Source: Desulfobulbaceae bacterium
GTDB lineage: Bacteria > Desulfobacterota > Desulfobulbia > Desulfobulbales > BM004
Length of the DNA: 43,133 nucleotides
NCBI GenBank assembly: GCA_002868955.1
Contig: PKTW01000164.1
Coordinates: 1 to 43,133 of the forward strand
Direction: 5' to 3'
In this document: positions 9,321 through 17,615 of the stretch, in pieces
Layout of the letters: every line of letters begins with the position of its first letter
Numbering within the stretch: position 1 is the first letter of the stretch
Translations under genes and position numbers: made by a program
The notes under the pieces: model-generated
What the model saw: only the letters and a program-made list of their open reading frames with translations
Databases searched by the model: none
What the model was told of the DNA's origin: nothing

Positions 9321-10034
9321 CTAATTTGTTGGGGGAACAGAACCTTCACTGAATGCGGAGAAATAAGATGCAAACTTTTCCAGGTCATGCTTGAGCGCTG
9401 AATGAAGCGAGACTGTCAGCGTATCGAGGATGGTAATGGCATTCAGGGTGGAGTCATTTTCACAGAATGCACGCAGCCGTTTACATATCTGGGTATTGAC
9501 GATATGGACATTGCTGTAAATGCTTTCGAGCCTGCTGAAATCCGTTGGGATGCAGCCGCTTTTCTTGTGGATGAAATACTGTGCCAGGAGAAACATTGTC
9601 GTTGCCCGGTAAATTTTTTCTTCCGTGTCGGCAAAAGGCAGATGGTACCTGGACATGGGCCTGAAATATCTGGTATGAGGGCAGCCGCTGGCAGGGATGA
9701 TCAGCCCAAGCAATGAACTTAAAGCCCTCTGCAACGTCATATCTGCTGAAACTACCCTGTTGTTATATGCAACCTCGGCATGGACTTCATCATAGGACAG
9801 GAAATTATGTATTTTCGATATAACACTGTCTATGGCTCGTGCAAGTGGACAGAACGGGCACTCTTCCGAATTGAGGGGGCAATGGCTGCACTTGTGAAAA
9901 GCAAGCCGGGTCCAATCTTTTTCACCATCATTGAGATTGAGAAGAGAAAAATCCATCCTGTCAAAAACCAGGTCAATACTGAAATCTATGTCAGTGGATT
10001 CAAGGGTGTATTTTATGTTTATGGTTTCTCTCAT
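9321..10034 (-). CDS. Uncharacterised Cys-rich cytoplasmic protein (possibly DUF6901-like, from memory)
   Basis: CSHCPLNSEECPFCPLA motif; 17-bp gap to the cytochrome gene; intact ORF in operon. Confidence 0.65.
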   Translation of the reverse strand: MRETINIKYTLESTDIDFSIDLVFDRMDFSLLNLNDGEKDWTRLAFHKCSHCPLNSEECPFCPLARAIDSVISKIHNFLSYDEVHAEVAYNNRVVSADMTLQRALSSLLGLIIPASGCPHTRYFRPMSRYHLPFADTEEKIYRATTMFLLAQYFIHKKSGCIPTDFSRLESIYSNVHIVNTQICKRLRAFCENDSTLNAITILDTLTVSLHSALKHDLEKFASYFSAFSEGSVPPTN

Positions 10035-10071
10035 GATTTAAACCCTAGCAGGAGTATGGCCCATTTGACTT

Positions 10072-11145
10072 TTAAAATTCAGAAGCTCGTGCTGCTGGTC
10101 GTGTTAAAGTGAACGGCAGCTTTATTATAACAGATGTTCCTTTATTTTTTTCATTAACGATTTCTAAATCACCCCCGTGATCAAAGATTATCTGCTTGCA
10201 CAACGCGAGCCCCAGGCCCATTTTTCCTGGTCTAGTAGTCATAAAAGGATGCATAGCCTGAGATGACGACAACTCTTTGAAACCACCCCCCGAGTCAATA
10301 AATTCAATATGAAGATTATCCCAGCACAGTAAAACCTTGATAGTAATCTTGCCTCCACTATCGGCCATGGCATCGAGGCTGTTTTCAAAAATGTGCCAGA
10401 AAGCCTGGCGCATCAGTGACCAATCGATATACATTGCGGGCAGCTCATCATCTATTTCAAAATCCGCTGCCACGCCGGAAAGTCGCGTTTCAGTTTTTAG
10501 TACTTTGCACCAACTTTCAACAAAATCGTTCATATCGATTAGATTGAATTGAGGTTTCAGAGGGCGAACCACGTCGCAGATATCACTTATCAACTCCTCG
10601 ATATGCTGCACATGATGACTGATATGTTTCAGCTGTTTTCTGGAACCGTGCGGCAGGTCAATTCTTGTCATCATCCTACGTACAAGACCACCGATGATCA
10701 TGAGAGGATTGCGTAACTCATGGGTCATGCGGTAAGAAATTTCTCCAATTGCTGCCATTGTATCCAGATGGGACACTTTTTTTTCCAGGCGAAGTTTTTC
10801 ATCCTGAATAGCAATAATTTCCCAGAGGAATAAAGCCCCGACATGATCAAGGACCTTGATGCTGGCAAGCTTGTTATTATGGATATCAGCGAGCACCCTG
10901 TCGTCTCCAGTCAGCTCTATGATAAGGTCAAGCTCTTTGTTTTGCAGAAAGGGCTGGCAGTCAGAAGTGGTTGCTATGCCGAGACGCTCTGCCAGGCGTC
11001 TGCCAATTGCCTCAATATTTGGGTCTGCCACGCCAATTATTTGTGGTTTGAAATGATAGGGAGGATAGGACTTTAGATGGTGCAGGATATCATAACATCC
11101 TTTCCCGCCACCGACAAAGGCTACGGTAATGACTTGCTTGCTCAT
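10072..11145 (-). CDS. Soluble histidine kinase with N-terminal Rossmann-like domain
   Basis: N-term VITVAFVGGGKGCYDILHHL...IIGVADPN resembles NAD(P)-binding Rossmann; C-term RMTHELRNPLMIIGGL H-box and HATPase G boxes. Confidence 0.85.
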   Translation of the reverse strand: MSKQVITVAFVGGGKGCYDILHHLKSYPPYHFKPQIIGVADPNIEAIGRRLAERLGIATTSDCQPFLQNKELDLIIELTGDDRVLADIHNNKLASIKVLDHVGALFLWEIIAIQDEKLRLEKKVSHLDTMAAIGEISYRMTHELRNPLMIIGGLVRRMMTRIDLPHGSRKQLKHISHHVQHIEELISDICDVVRPLKPQFNLIDMNDFVESWCKVLKTETRLSGVAADFEIDDELPAMYIDWSLMRQAFWHIFENSLDAMADSGGKITIKVLLCWDNLHIEFIDSGGGFKELSSSQAMHPFMTTRPGKMGLGLALCKQIIFDHGGDLEIVNEKNKGTSVIIKLPFTLTRPAARASEF

Positions 11146-11390
11146 AAGGAATGACCAGAAGTGGTTAGCGCTTATGCCCTATTATCAATAATACCGAATT
11201 TTTCGGTGTATAGATAATTGAACAATCCCGAAACGCTATTCCCTGCCATACAGCCTGGTTAGGCATTCTCAAATCTAATGTATATACTGGTAAAAATACC
11301 CATGTCAAGCTTCTTTTCTAGTTGGCATTTCAAGGTAAAGCCACAATGTGGCAGGTGGGAAAGGCTGTGCGGGAGATGAAGTTGATAAAA

Positions 11391-11426
11391 AAAGAGCCAG
11401 GCGATTTTCTTCTCGCCTGGCTCTTT
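11391..11426 (-). terminator. Rho-independent terminator of the yedE...rhodanese operon
   Basis: Minus strand AAAGAGCCAGGCGA-(GAAGAAAA)-TCGCCTGGCTCTTT followed by T-rich tract. Confidence 0.88.
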
Positions 11427-11452
11427 CGGTATTGGCAAATTTTTAAAGAGAT

Positions 11453-12493
11453 CTAGTCTTTATTATCCTCTTTTTCTATGGCCTCTTCAAGTTTTTTGAT
11501 CTTTTTCTCCAGTGCTTTGAGTTTCTTGTTTACACCGTCAAAATTATACCATTGTTGACCGTTTGAAGCGACAACCGGACGGTTGGCACCCAGATCGGAT
11601 GCATAGACCCTCCAGGATTCATCCCAGTTGGCCGGGTCTTTAAAACCCATCAGTCTCAATTGCAGATAGGTGAGGGTGGAACGGGTCCCGGTCTGGCAGT
11701 ATGCGACGGTGCGTTTACTCTTATCAAGAGTGCCGAATTTTTCCTGCAATCCCTTAGAATCCATAAAACCGGTGGCTTCCATCTTTTCGGTTTTCTTGTC
11801 CATTTCCTGGAGCATGGTATCCTTGTGTGAGACATTGATTGTTGTATTGGGAACATGGCCGCCCCTTATCGCCCGGATATCACTCCCAGCATTCTCCTTT
11901 GAGCTGCGGGAATCAATGAGTTGGGCACCATTTGTTTTACCTGTTGCTATATCAGTTATCTCATCAGTAGTTGCCAAACGGTTTGCAACCACATTGGCTT
12001 TGAATGTCTTTGGTTCCTTTATAGTCGGTTCCTTTTCGAGGCGGAAGCCTGAATTACGCCAGGCTTCCAGGCCGCCGTCCATGAAGTGCACCTTGTCATG
12101 GCCCAGATATTCCATAACCCAGAAACCCACCGAAGCATCGGTCAGGGTCTTTATATCGCCGTGATAGAAAACCACATGAGTGTTATTGTCGATCCCGGCT
12201 TTGCCTAGCAGGCTTTCATATTTTGATACATCGGAAAATACCCTTGAAGTCGGGTCACGCAATGCCTTTTTAACCCGTTTGCCCAGGCTGATGGCTCCTG
12301 GTATATGGCCCTTGGCGTAATCCTTCAAATCCCTGGAATCAATAACCACCCAGTCAGGTTTATCCATGTTTTTCTCTAATGCTTCAGGGGTAATAAGCAG
12401 GTCCGGATTGGTCCACTCGGCAGCAACTGCCATACCTGTCATAAGGAGCAGAAAGACTCCCGCCATAATCAATATTCTCATTTTTTTCTGCAT
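11453..12493 (-). CDS. Exported thiosulfate sulfurtransferase, tandem rhodanese domains (SseA-like)
   Basis: Signal peptide from start at 12493 (MQKKMRILIMAGV, AGGAGG RBS); C-terminal rhodanese active site CQTGTRST; first domain lacks active Cys; C-terminal Lys/Glu-rich coiled-coil-like tail. Confidence 0.88.
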   Translation of the reverse strand: MQKKMRILIMAGVFLLLMTGMAVAAEWTNPDLLITPEALEKNMDKPDWVVIDSRDLKDYAKGHIPGAISLGKRVKKALRDPTSRVFSDVSKYESLLGKAGIDNNTHVVFYHGDIKTLTDASVGFWVMEYLGHDKVHFMDGGLEAWRNSGFRLEKEPTIKEPKTFKANVVANRLATTDEITDIATGKTNGAQLIDSRSSKENAGSDIRAIRGGHVPNTTINVSHKDTMLQEMDKKTEKMEATGFMDSKGLQEKFGTLDKSKRTVAYCQTGTRSTLTYLQLRLMGFKDPANWDESWRVYASDLGANRPVVASNGQQWYNFDGVNKKLKALEKKIKKLEEAIEKEDNKD

Positions 12494-12599
12494 AGTGTAC
12501 CTCCTAAAATTTTTTGTTATTTGCAGTGTCAATACCCGACAAATATCCTTATTGGTCAGTTCTTCACACCGCTTTTATCCCGGGTAAATTAACGGATCA

Positions 12600-13079
12600 T
12601 TACCTGGCAATTAAAACAGCCATTTTTGCATTATTGGCCACTTCCCTGCTGATGCTCCCCATCCAGAGATTCTGTAATCTTTTCCCCCGGGAACCCATTA
12701 TGATCATCTCAACTCCATTCTCCTCGGCAGCTTTCAGGATCTCTTCAGCCGGATGCCCCTGCCGCACCAGCGAATCTACTCCTGAGAATCCACGCTTTTC
12801 CAAACGGTCTTTAAAATAGTGCAGCACTTTTTCAGCATGCTGGTCCAGTTTTTCCTGGTACTCGGTGCCCTTGAGTGATTCCTTCAGGGTTTCCGTTTCG
12901 GAAGTGCTGAGCAGGAGTCCGCCCATGACCGAACGTCCCTCCAGCCTTTCGACATAGAGCAGGATAATGTTTTTGGGAACACAACCGCCGCCGACACAAT
13001 CGCCCAGAAGGCTATTGAGTATCTCAACCACGGACTCCGACCCTTTTGTGTCATCAACTGCAAGGAGTATTTTATCCAT
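12600..13079 (-). CDS. Universal stress protein (UspA family)
   Basis: MDKILLAVDDTKGSES...IIMGSRGKRLQNLWMGSISREVANNAKMAVLI. Confidence 0.9.
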   Translation of the reverse strand: MDKILLAVDDTKGSESVVEILNSLLGDCVGGGCVPKNIILLYVERLEGRSVMGGLLLSTSETETLKESLKGTEYQEKLDQHAEKVLHYFKDRLEKRGFSGVDSLVRQGHPAEEILKAAEENGVEMIIMGSRGKRLQNLWMGSISREVANNAKMAVLIAR

Positions 13080-13082
13080 TTG

Positions 13083-13286
13083 TTATTTCCCGAGTGTCTT
13101 GTAATAATCTTGTATTTCATCTGATAGGCCTTCGATCTTTTCTTCAGCGGCACCACCATAGCCGGCTGCCTCTACAGCACCGAAGTACCCGGGTTCCGTA
13201 CCGGTGTGGGCCGATACCGCATAGCCGCCGGCAAAGCCGAGGCTCAGTGTTAGAATCGTCAAAATCAGCCAATATGTATTTTTCAT
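13083..13286 (-). CDS. Small single-TM hypothetical protein
   Basis: 67 aa, N-terminal TM (YWLILTILTLSLGFAGGYAVS); 3-bp gap to uspA. Confidence 0.7.
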   Translation of the reverse strand: MKNTYWLILTILTLSLGFAGGYAVSAHTGTEPGYFGAVEAAGYGGAAEEKIEGLSDEIQDYYKTLGK

Positions 13287-13298
13287 AGCCGCACCTTC

Positions 13299-13493
13299 CT
13301 ATTCTTCCTCTTCATCTTCGTATAAATGCTCATACTGTTTCAAAATATCGTCTGGCAGCGGGGCACCCTCTTCAAGCAGATCAATATTGTCTCCAAAACC
13401 AACTTCAAGAAAAGGTGGAACACTGTACCCCATCATGAAACCGAGAAAGCCTGCAACGATAATTATTACCATCCATAGGTTTTTCTTTTCCAT
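13299..13493 (-). CDS. Small single-TM hypothetical protein with acidic C-terminus
   Basis: 64 aa, N-terminal TM (LWMVIIIVAGFLGFMMGYSVP); same architecture as neighbouring 67-aa ORF. Confidence 0.7.
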   Translation of the reverse strand: MEKKNLWMVIIIVAGFLGFMMGYSVPPFLEVGFGDNIDLLEEGAPLPDDILKQYEHLYEDEEEE

Positions 13494-13570
13494 TCTTCTG
13501 TCCTCTTTACAGTCCTTATTAAAAGGCCTCGTTTGTTTTCGAGCCTAAAAAGGTATCCAGCATAATCCTG

Positions 13571-13822
13571 TTAAGCTTTTTGAATTGTGAAGATGAATTT
13601 AGCCCCATCCCTCTTTTGATCGAGAACCGGGTTGCCCTCATTTGTGCACATGGCAGAGATGGACTCTGCTGAAGAGGGGTTGTCAAAAACCAGCTCAAGC
13701 TTGTCGCCGCTGTGCAGTTTTTCCATAACTTTCTTTGTATAGAGCTGGGGATGGGGGCAGACATAGCCGGTAACATCCAGGGTATATAATCCATGTTCTA
13801 CTTGTTTAAATTGCATTGCCAT
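13571..13822 (-). CDS. tusA: TusA-family sulfurtransferase
   Basis: LDVTGYVCPHPQLYTKKVMEKLHSGDKLELVFDNPSS; CPxP motif. Confidence 0.92.
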   Translation of the reverse strand: MAMQFKQVEHGLYTLDVTGYVCPHPQLYTKKVMEKLHSGDKLELVFDNPSSAESISAMCTNEGNPVLDQKRDGAKFIFTIQKA

Positions 13823-13846
13823 AATATGGAACCTCCCGTATTGAAT

Positions 13847-15355
13847 TTATAAGTCAAAATCGATATTGGCCATTTCTTTGGCCATTTTCCTTTCCGTATA
13901 CCAGTTGAAAAATTTCACGCCGATAAAGGCGCCGCCAATCATACCCAAACCGAAAGACCACCCGGAAACATCACCGTTGGCGGTTCTGACAAAAAAGGCC
14001 CCGACATTACAGCCAAGCGCCAGCCTGGAACCAATTCCCATCAGGGCTCCACCGATCAGGGCCCATATAGCCAGCTCCTTGGTGGGTTTTTTCCACTTAA
14101 ACTCGTTATTCATCAGGGCCATTACAGCAGCGCCGCCGATAAGAGCCACCGACATCCAGTCAGCCGGGTTAATGGCCGGACTGGGGATGCCGTTCACCCA
14201 GCCAAAGTAAATATTGTCCATGTTGTTAAAACCCAGCTTCTGGGCCACCCATCCAACCCACTGGGCCTCCTGGGTGGTGACATACCAGTAGCCCGGGTCA
14301 AAAACTGTGCCTTTGGCGGAGATGCCGTAATCAAAGCCGATGCGCTGCAGGATGGTGCCGGCATTCTTGACACCGAATTTCATGCGCAAGCCTTCGATGA
14401 CAAACATCTGCAGGCCGCAGGCAATACCGAGGAACAGGCCGGCAATTGCGGTCCGCTTGGAGGATATTATCATGGACCAGAAGCCCCGCACGTGGTCAGC
14501 TAATCCTGCACTGCGCCCCTCGTTGGTTTTCAGGTCCATGACGTACCGTTTACGCGACCAGAAAATGTAAACTATGATTAACAGGAGAACCGCCGGCAGA
14601 AAAACGCCTACGAAGGTGTTGGCATACAGGGCACCGACCAGGGAATGGTCATCCAGGCCGAGGAGTTTGGCAAAGGTAATTACCGGCTGCTCCCAGACAT
14701 AGCCGGCCAGGTACTGGTCAACCCAGCCGTCAGAAACATTGATGGAGCTTGGCAGACCCTTGGTGAGTGCGGCTTCGGCCCAGGATTTTGGTACCAGCTT
14801 ATTGGCCCAGCCGCCAACATCTACAAAGGCCGCCTGGGTGACACTGATGGACAGGATGACCAGCATTGAAACACCGTTGCCCTCACCGGCCTTGTATAGT
14901 GAACCGGAAGCACAGCCGCCGGCAAAGACCATGCCGACCCCGAAGATGATCCCGGCAATAACGGCATGGACGCTCCAGGGCGCGGCATGGAAGGTGGACC
15001 AGCCCGTTGCGGCTACCAGGGAAGAGGTGATTGAGAAGAGAACGGTGGCAATCATGATGCCGACCACCATGCGCGGCACCCCGACCGCAAACAGGTCCCG
15101 GAATGCGGAAGCAAAACAGAACCGGCCATACTGCAGGCACATACCGTAAATAAAACCGAACCAGAGATAAGCGGAAAGATAAAGGTAATACTCGTGCATG
15201 GCATAGGTGGCAATGCTTACCAGGCCAAAAAAGCCCACAATGATATAAACCCACATAATGTTTTTCCGCGGCACAGTTTGAACAATCGGTTTGCTTTCAC
15301 TACAGCAATCTGTTGACTTGGGTTCTGTTAGTGTTCCTGTGACTATGGCGTCCAC
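13847..15355 (-). CDS. yedE: YeeE/YedE-family (thio)sulfur transporter
   Basis: Polytopic; two conserved motifs AGGCASGSLYKAGEGN and LGCNVGAFFVRTANGDVSGW. Confidence 0.93.
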   Translation of the reverse strand: MDAIVTGTLTEPKSTDCCSESKPIVQTVPRKNIMWVYIIVGFFGLVSIATYAMHEYYLYLSAYLWFGFIYGMCLQYGRFCFASAFRDLFAVGVPRMVVGIMIATVLFSITSSLVAATGWSTFHAAPWSVHAVIAGIIFGVGMVFAGGCASGSLYKAGEGNGVSMLVILSISVTQAAFVDVGGWANKLVPKSWAEAALTKGLPSSINVSDGWVDQYLAGYVWEQPVITFAKLLGLDDHSLVGALYANTFVGVFLPAVLLLIIVYIFWSRKRYVMDLKTNEGRSAGLADHVRGFWSMIISSKRTAIAGLFLGIACGLQMFVIEGLRMKFGVKNAGTILQRIGFDYGISAKGTVFDPGYWYVTTQEAQWVGWVAQKLGFNNMDNIYFGWVNGIPSPAINPADWMSVALIGGAAVMALMNNEFKWKKPTKELAIWALIGGALMGIGSRLALGCNVGAFFVRTANGDVSGWSFGLGMIGGAFIGVKFFNWYTERKMAKEMANIDFDL

Positions 15356-15439
15356 CTGCCACCTCCTTTTCTGTAAACTTGTTTCTAATTTTCTATAATT
15401 ATTTGACGCTTATTGTTAATAAAATGTATAATTATACCC

Positions 15440-15455
15440 TGCAAGGCTCGTGCCA
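15440..15455 (-). promoter_or_regulatory. sigma54 promoter of the yedE-tusA operon
   Basis: Minus strand TGGCACGAGCCTTGCA, full match to TGGCACGNNNNTTGCA; about 85 bp upstream of the yedE ATG. Confidence 0.85.
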
Positions 15456-15599
15456 CATTGTGGTACATGCTCTTGAATGAGATCCCGACGGATTCTATAA
15501 AAAGCCCTGAAAACAACCCTGATAAGCCGTAAGGGTTTTTTTGAGATATTTTGTGCACAGGTTGCCGGTCAAAGGACAGCTTTGTGTTTTATCAGATAA

Positions 15600-15617
15600 T
15601 TGTCCTGATCGGCACAC
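15600..15617. promoter_or_regulatory. Candidate upstream activator site C for yedE promoter
   Basis: TTGTCCTGATCGGCACAC; 14/18 identity to reverse complement of site B. Confidence 0.5.
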
Positions 15618-15631
15618 CCTATTACGTAGAA

Positions 15632-15649
15632 TTGTGCCGTTTGGGACAA
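15632..15649. promoter_or_regulatory. Candidate upstream activator site B for yedE promoter
   Basis: TTGTGCCGTTTGGGACAA; its reverse complement matches site A (17578-17595) at 16/18. Confidence 0.6.
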
Positions 15650-15669
15650 TATTGGGAGGGCAGAGGGAA

Positions 15670-17346
15670 TTAAATCGTATCAAAGATCGTAATAAAGGTC
15701 TGGTAGCGGAACACCCTGGAGCTGTTGGTAAACTTTTTGATCACCCTGCTGGATGGATATTTCTGTGCCAACTGCTCCGGCATGCTGCTGATTGGTTCGC
15801 TTGAAATGACTACAACAGGGAGTTGCAGGTCAGCATATTTTATGTCCCGGTAGTAAGCCGGTTGCTTGAGTTCCCAGGTAAAACGCAATGAAGCGTTCTG
15901 CGCTCTCCGGTATCCTTCTTCAGAGTTCCAGGTTTGGTTCTGGTAAATTTCTTTGTCTGTATAAAGATCCAAGATAGGGACCATAACAGAGGTGTTACCA
16001 AGAGAATGCACTTGGGGCAGACAATATACTTCAACGGCTTCAGTTTGAAGTGTATTCAAAAATCTGCCTCCATTTTTCAGATTCGACACACTCGTCATTG
16101 CCAGGAACGGCTTGTATACCCAAATACCGATCACCAGTGAAGACAACACGCCACAGTAAGCGATGTATCTCCTGACCTGGGCATGGGTTATCGCCTGCAG
16201 GCCGTAAGCGGCAGTCAAAGACAGAAAGGGCAGAAGAGGCAGGAGATACCGTAATCTTTTCAGTTCCAGGAAAAACACCAGGACAGCGAACCAGACAACA
16301 ATAAATATTTTTCTGTCACGATTGATTGCAGCACGGCAGCATCCGAAGAATGAAGCCAGCAATATATATGGATGGGCCTGGAAGAAAAACACTGCCACAT
16401 ATCCTTCCTGCCAATTTTTTAACCCGGATAGCTGATAGGTGCGCAGGACATTGATCTGCTCTAAGATCAAGGCACCCTTCCACATAAAAATAATCCCCAG
16501 CAGCATACCTGTCAGAGCTGCCACACCCAGTGAGCGCTTTATTACTATCCTGGGCTGTGTATCTATCCTGATCAGTGCGATGATGCCAAGTACGCCAAGC
16601 ATAGGCCAAGTTGAATACTTGCAGAATAGGGCAAGGATGATGGCTATGGCAGCACCGAGCGTTAAAACAAAGCCGCCCCGCTCAAGAGCGTACAGGAAGG
16701 TGTACACTGCCAGCAGCAGGAAGAACATGACGTGAATATCAACCAGCATGAGAGGGACCTGGGTGAGAAGATAAGGGGATGCAATGATAAATACACCGGC
16801 AAGAAAGCCTGTTGTCCGGTCCCACAGGAGCCGGCCGATTAAATAAGTGATTATTGGGATGAGACCAAAGAGCAGCACATTAAATATCGCAATGACCGGT
16901 TTGGTTTCCCCGAACAGTCTAAAGAGAATCCCATAGAACATCGGCACAAGGGGCAGGTCGGTCCATGCAGTGATCTCTCCACCCCATTCCTGGAAAAATT
17001 CACTTATGCCATACTCTTTCAGGTATTTTGCCTGCAGAAAATATCTTGCCGAGTCCAGCAGGTATTCAGGGCTGTTTATGAATGGCAGACAGCTGAGCAC
17101 TGATAGAAGAAAGAGGGAAACGGCAGGGTGTTTTTCCGGCAAGTTGGAGCTGGACAGCGGCACAGCCAGCAGGGGCGCCGGTAATAACAGCAGAAAAACG
17201 CTGCCCGGCCCCTTGTCTGCAAAAACCCAACGCCAGCTTGTCAGAGTGCTCATATCCAGTGAGCGACTGATGTACTGCAGGGGAAAAATCAGCAGCGTTA
17301 AGAATAAAACAAGCAGCAGCCATTCTGTTCTGGTAAATCGTAGCAA
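15670..17346 (-). CDS. Polytopic glycosyltransferase, GT39/ArnT-like
   Basis: Multiple TM helices; SARYFLQAKYLKEYG and WTDLPLVPMFYGILFRLFGE typical of PMT/ArnT family. Confidence 0.8.
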   Translation of the reverse strand: MLRFTRTEWLLLVLFLTLLIFPLQYISRSLDMSTLTSWRWVFADKGPGSVFLLLLPAPLLAVPLSSSNLPEKHPAVSLFLLSVLSCLPFINSPEYLLDSARYFLQAKYLKEYGISEFFQEWGGEITAWTDLPLVPMFYGILFRLFGETKPVIAIFNVLLFGLIPIITYLIGRLLWDRTTGFLAGVFIIASPYLLTQVPLMLVDIHVMFFLLLAVYTFLYALERGGFVLTLGAAIAIILALFCKYSTWPMLGVLGIIALIRIDTQPRIVIKRSLGVAALTGMLLGIIFMWKGALILEQINVLRTYQLSGLKNWQEGYVAVFFFQAHPYILLASFFGCCRAAINRDRKIFIVVWFAVLVFFLELKRLRYLLPLLPFLSLTAAYGLQAITHAQVRRYIAYCGVLSSLVIGIWVYKPFLAMTSVSNLKNGGRFLNTLQTEAVEVYCLPQVHSLGNTSVMVPILDLYTDKEIYQNQTWNSEEGYRRAQNASLRFTWELKQPAYYRDIKYADLQLPVVVISSEPISSMPEQLAQKYPSSRVIKKFTNSSRVFRYQTFITIFDTI

Positions 17347-17577
17347 AGGATTTTATAACCTCTTTTTCATTTCATGGCATGAAGGTTCACAGCCTATTTA
17401 CCGACTGTAAATCTTCACCTTTATTTGTGTGTTACCATTTGTGCAGGTTTTTTGAATGTGGCATTTTCCTTGCAACAACAATGCCATGAATGCCTGGTAA
17501 AAATGATGTTTGCCTGCTGACTGAGCGAGATCCAGCCCATTTTTTTTGTTTAATTGTTACCAGTCTGTTAAACTTGG

Positions 17578-17595
17578 TTGTCCCAAATGGGACAA
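17578..17595. promoter_or_regulatory. Palindrome site A just upstream of HK/RR operon
   Basis: TTGTCCC-AAAT-GGGACAA perfect 7-bp arms, 20 bp upstream of HK start. Confidence 0.65.
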
Positions 17596-17615
17596 CTTCG
17601 TAAAACAAGAGCGAA

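Noticed and set aside
15515-15543. AACCCT...AGGGTTTTTTT as terminator
   Set aside because: Only 6-bp stem with a large loop; sits between the enhancer-like sites and promoter, weak support.
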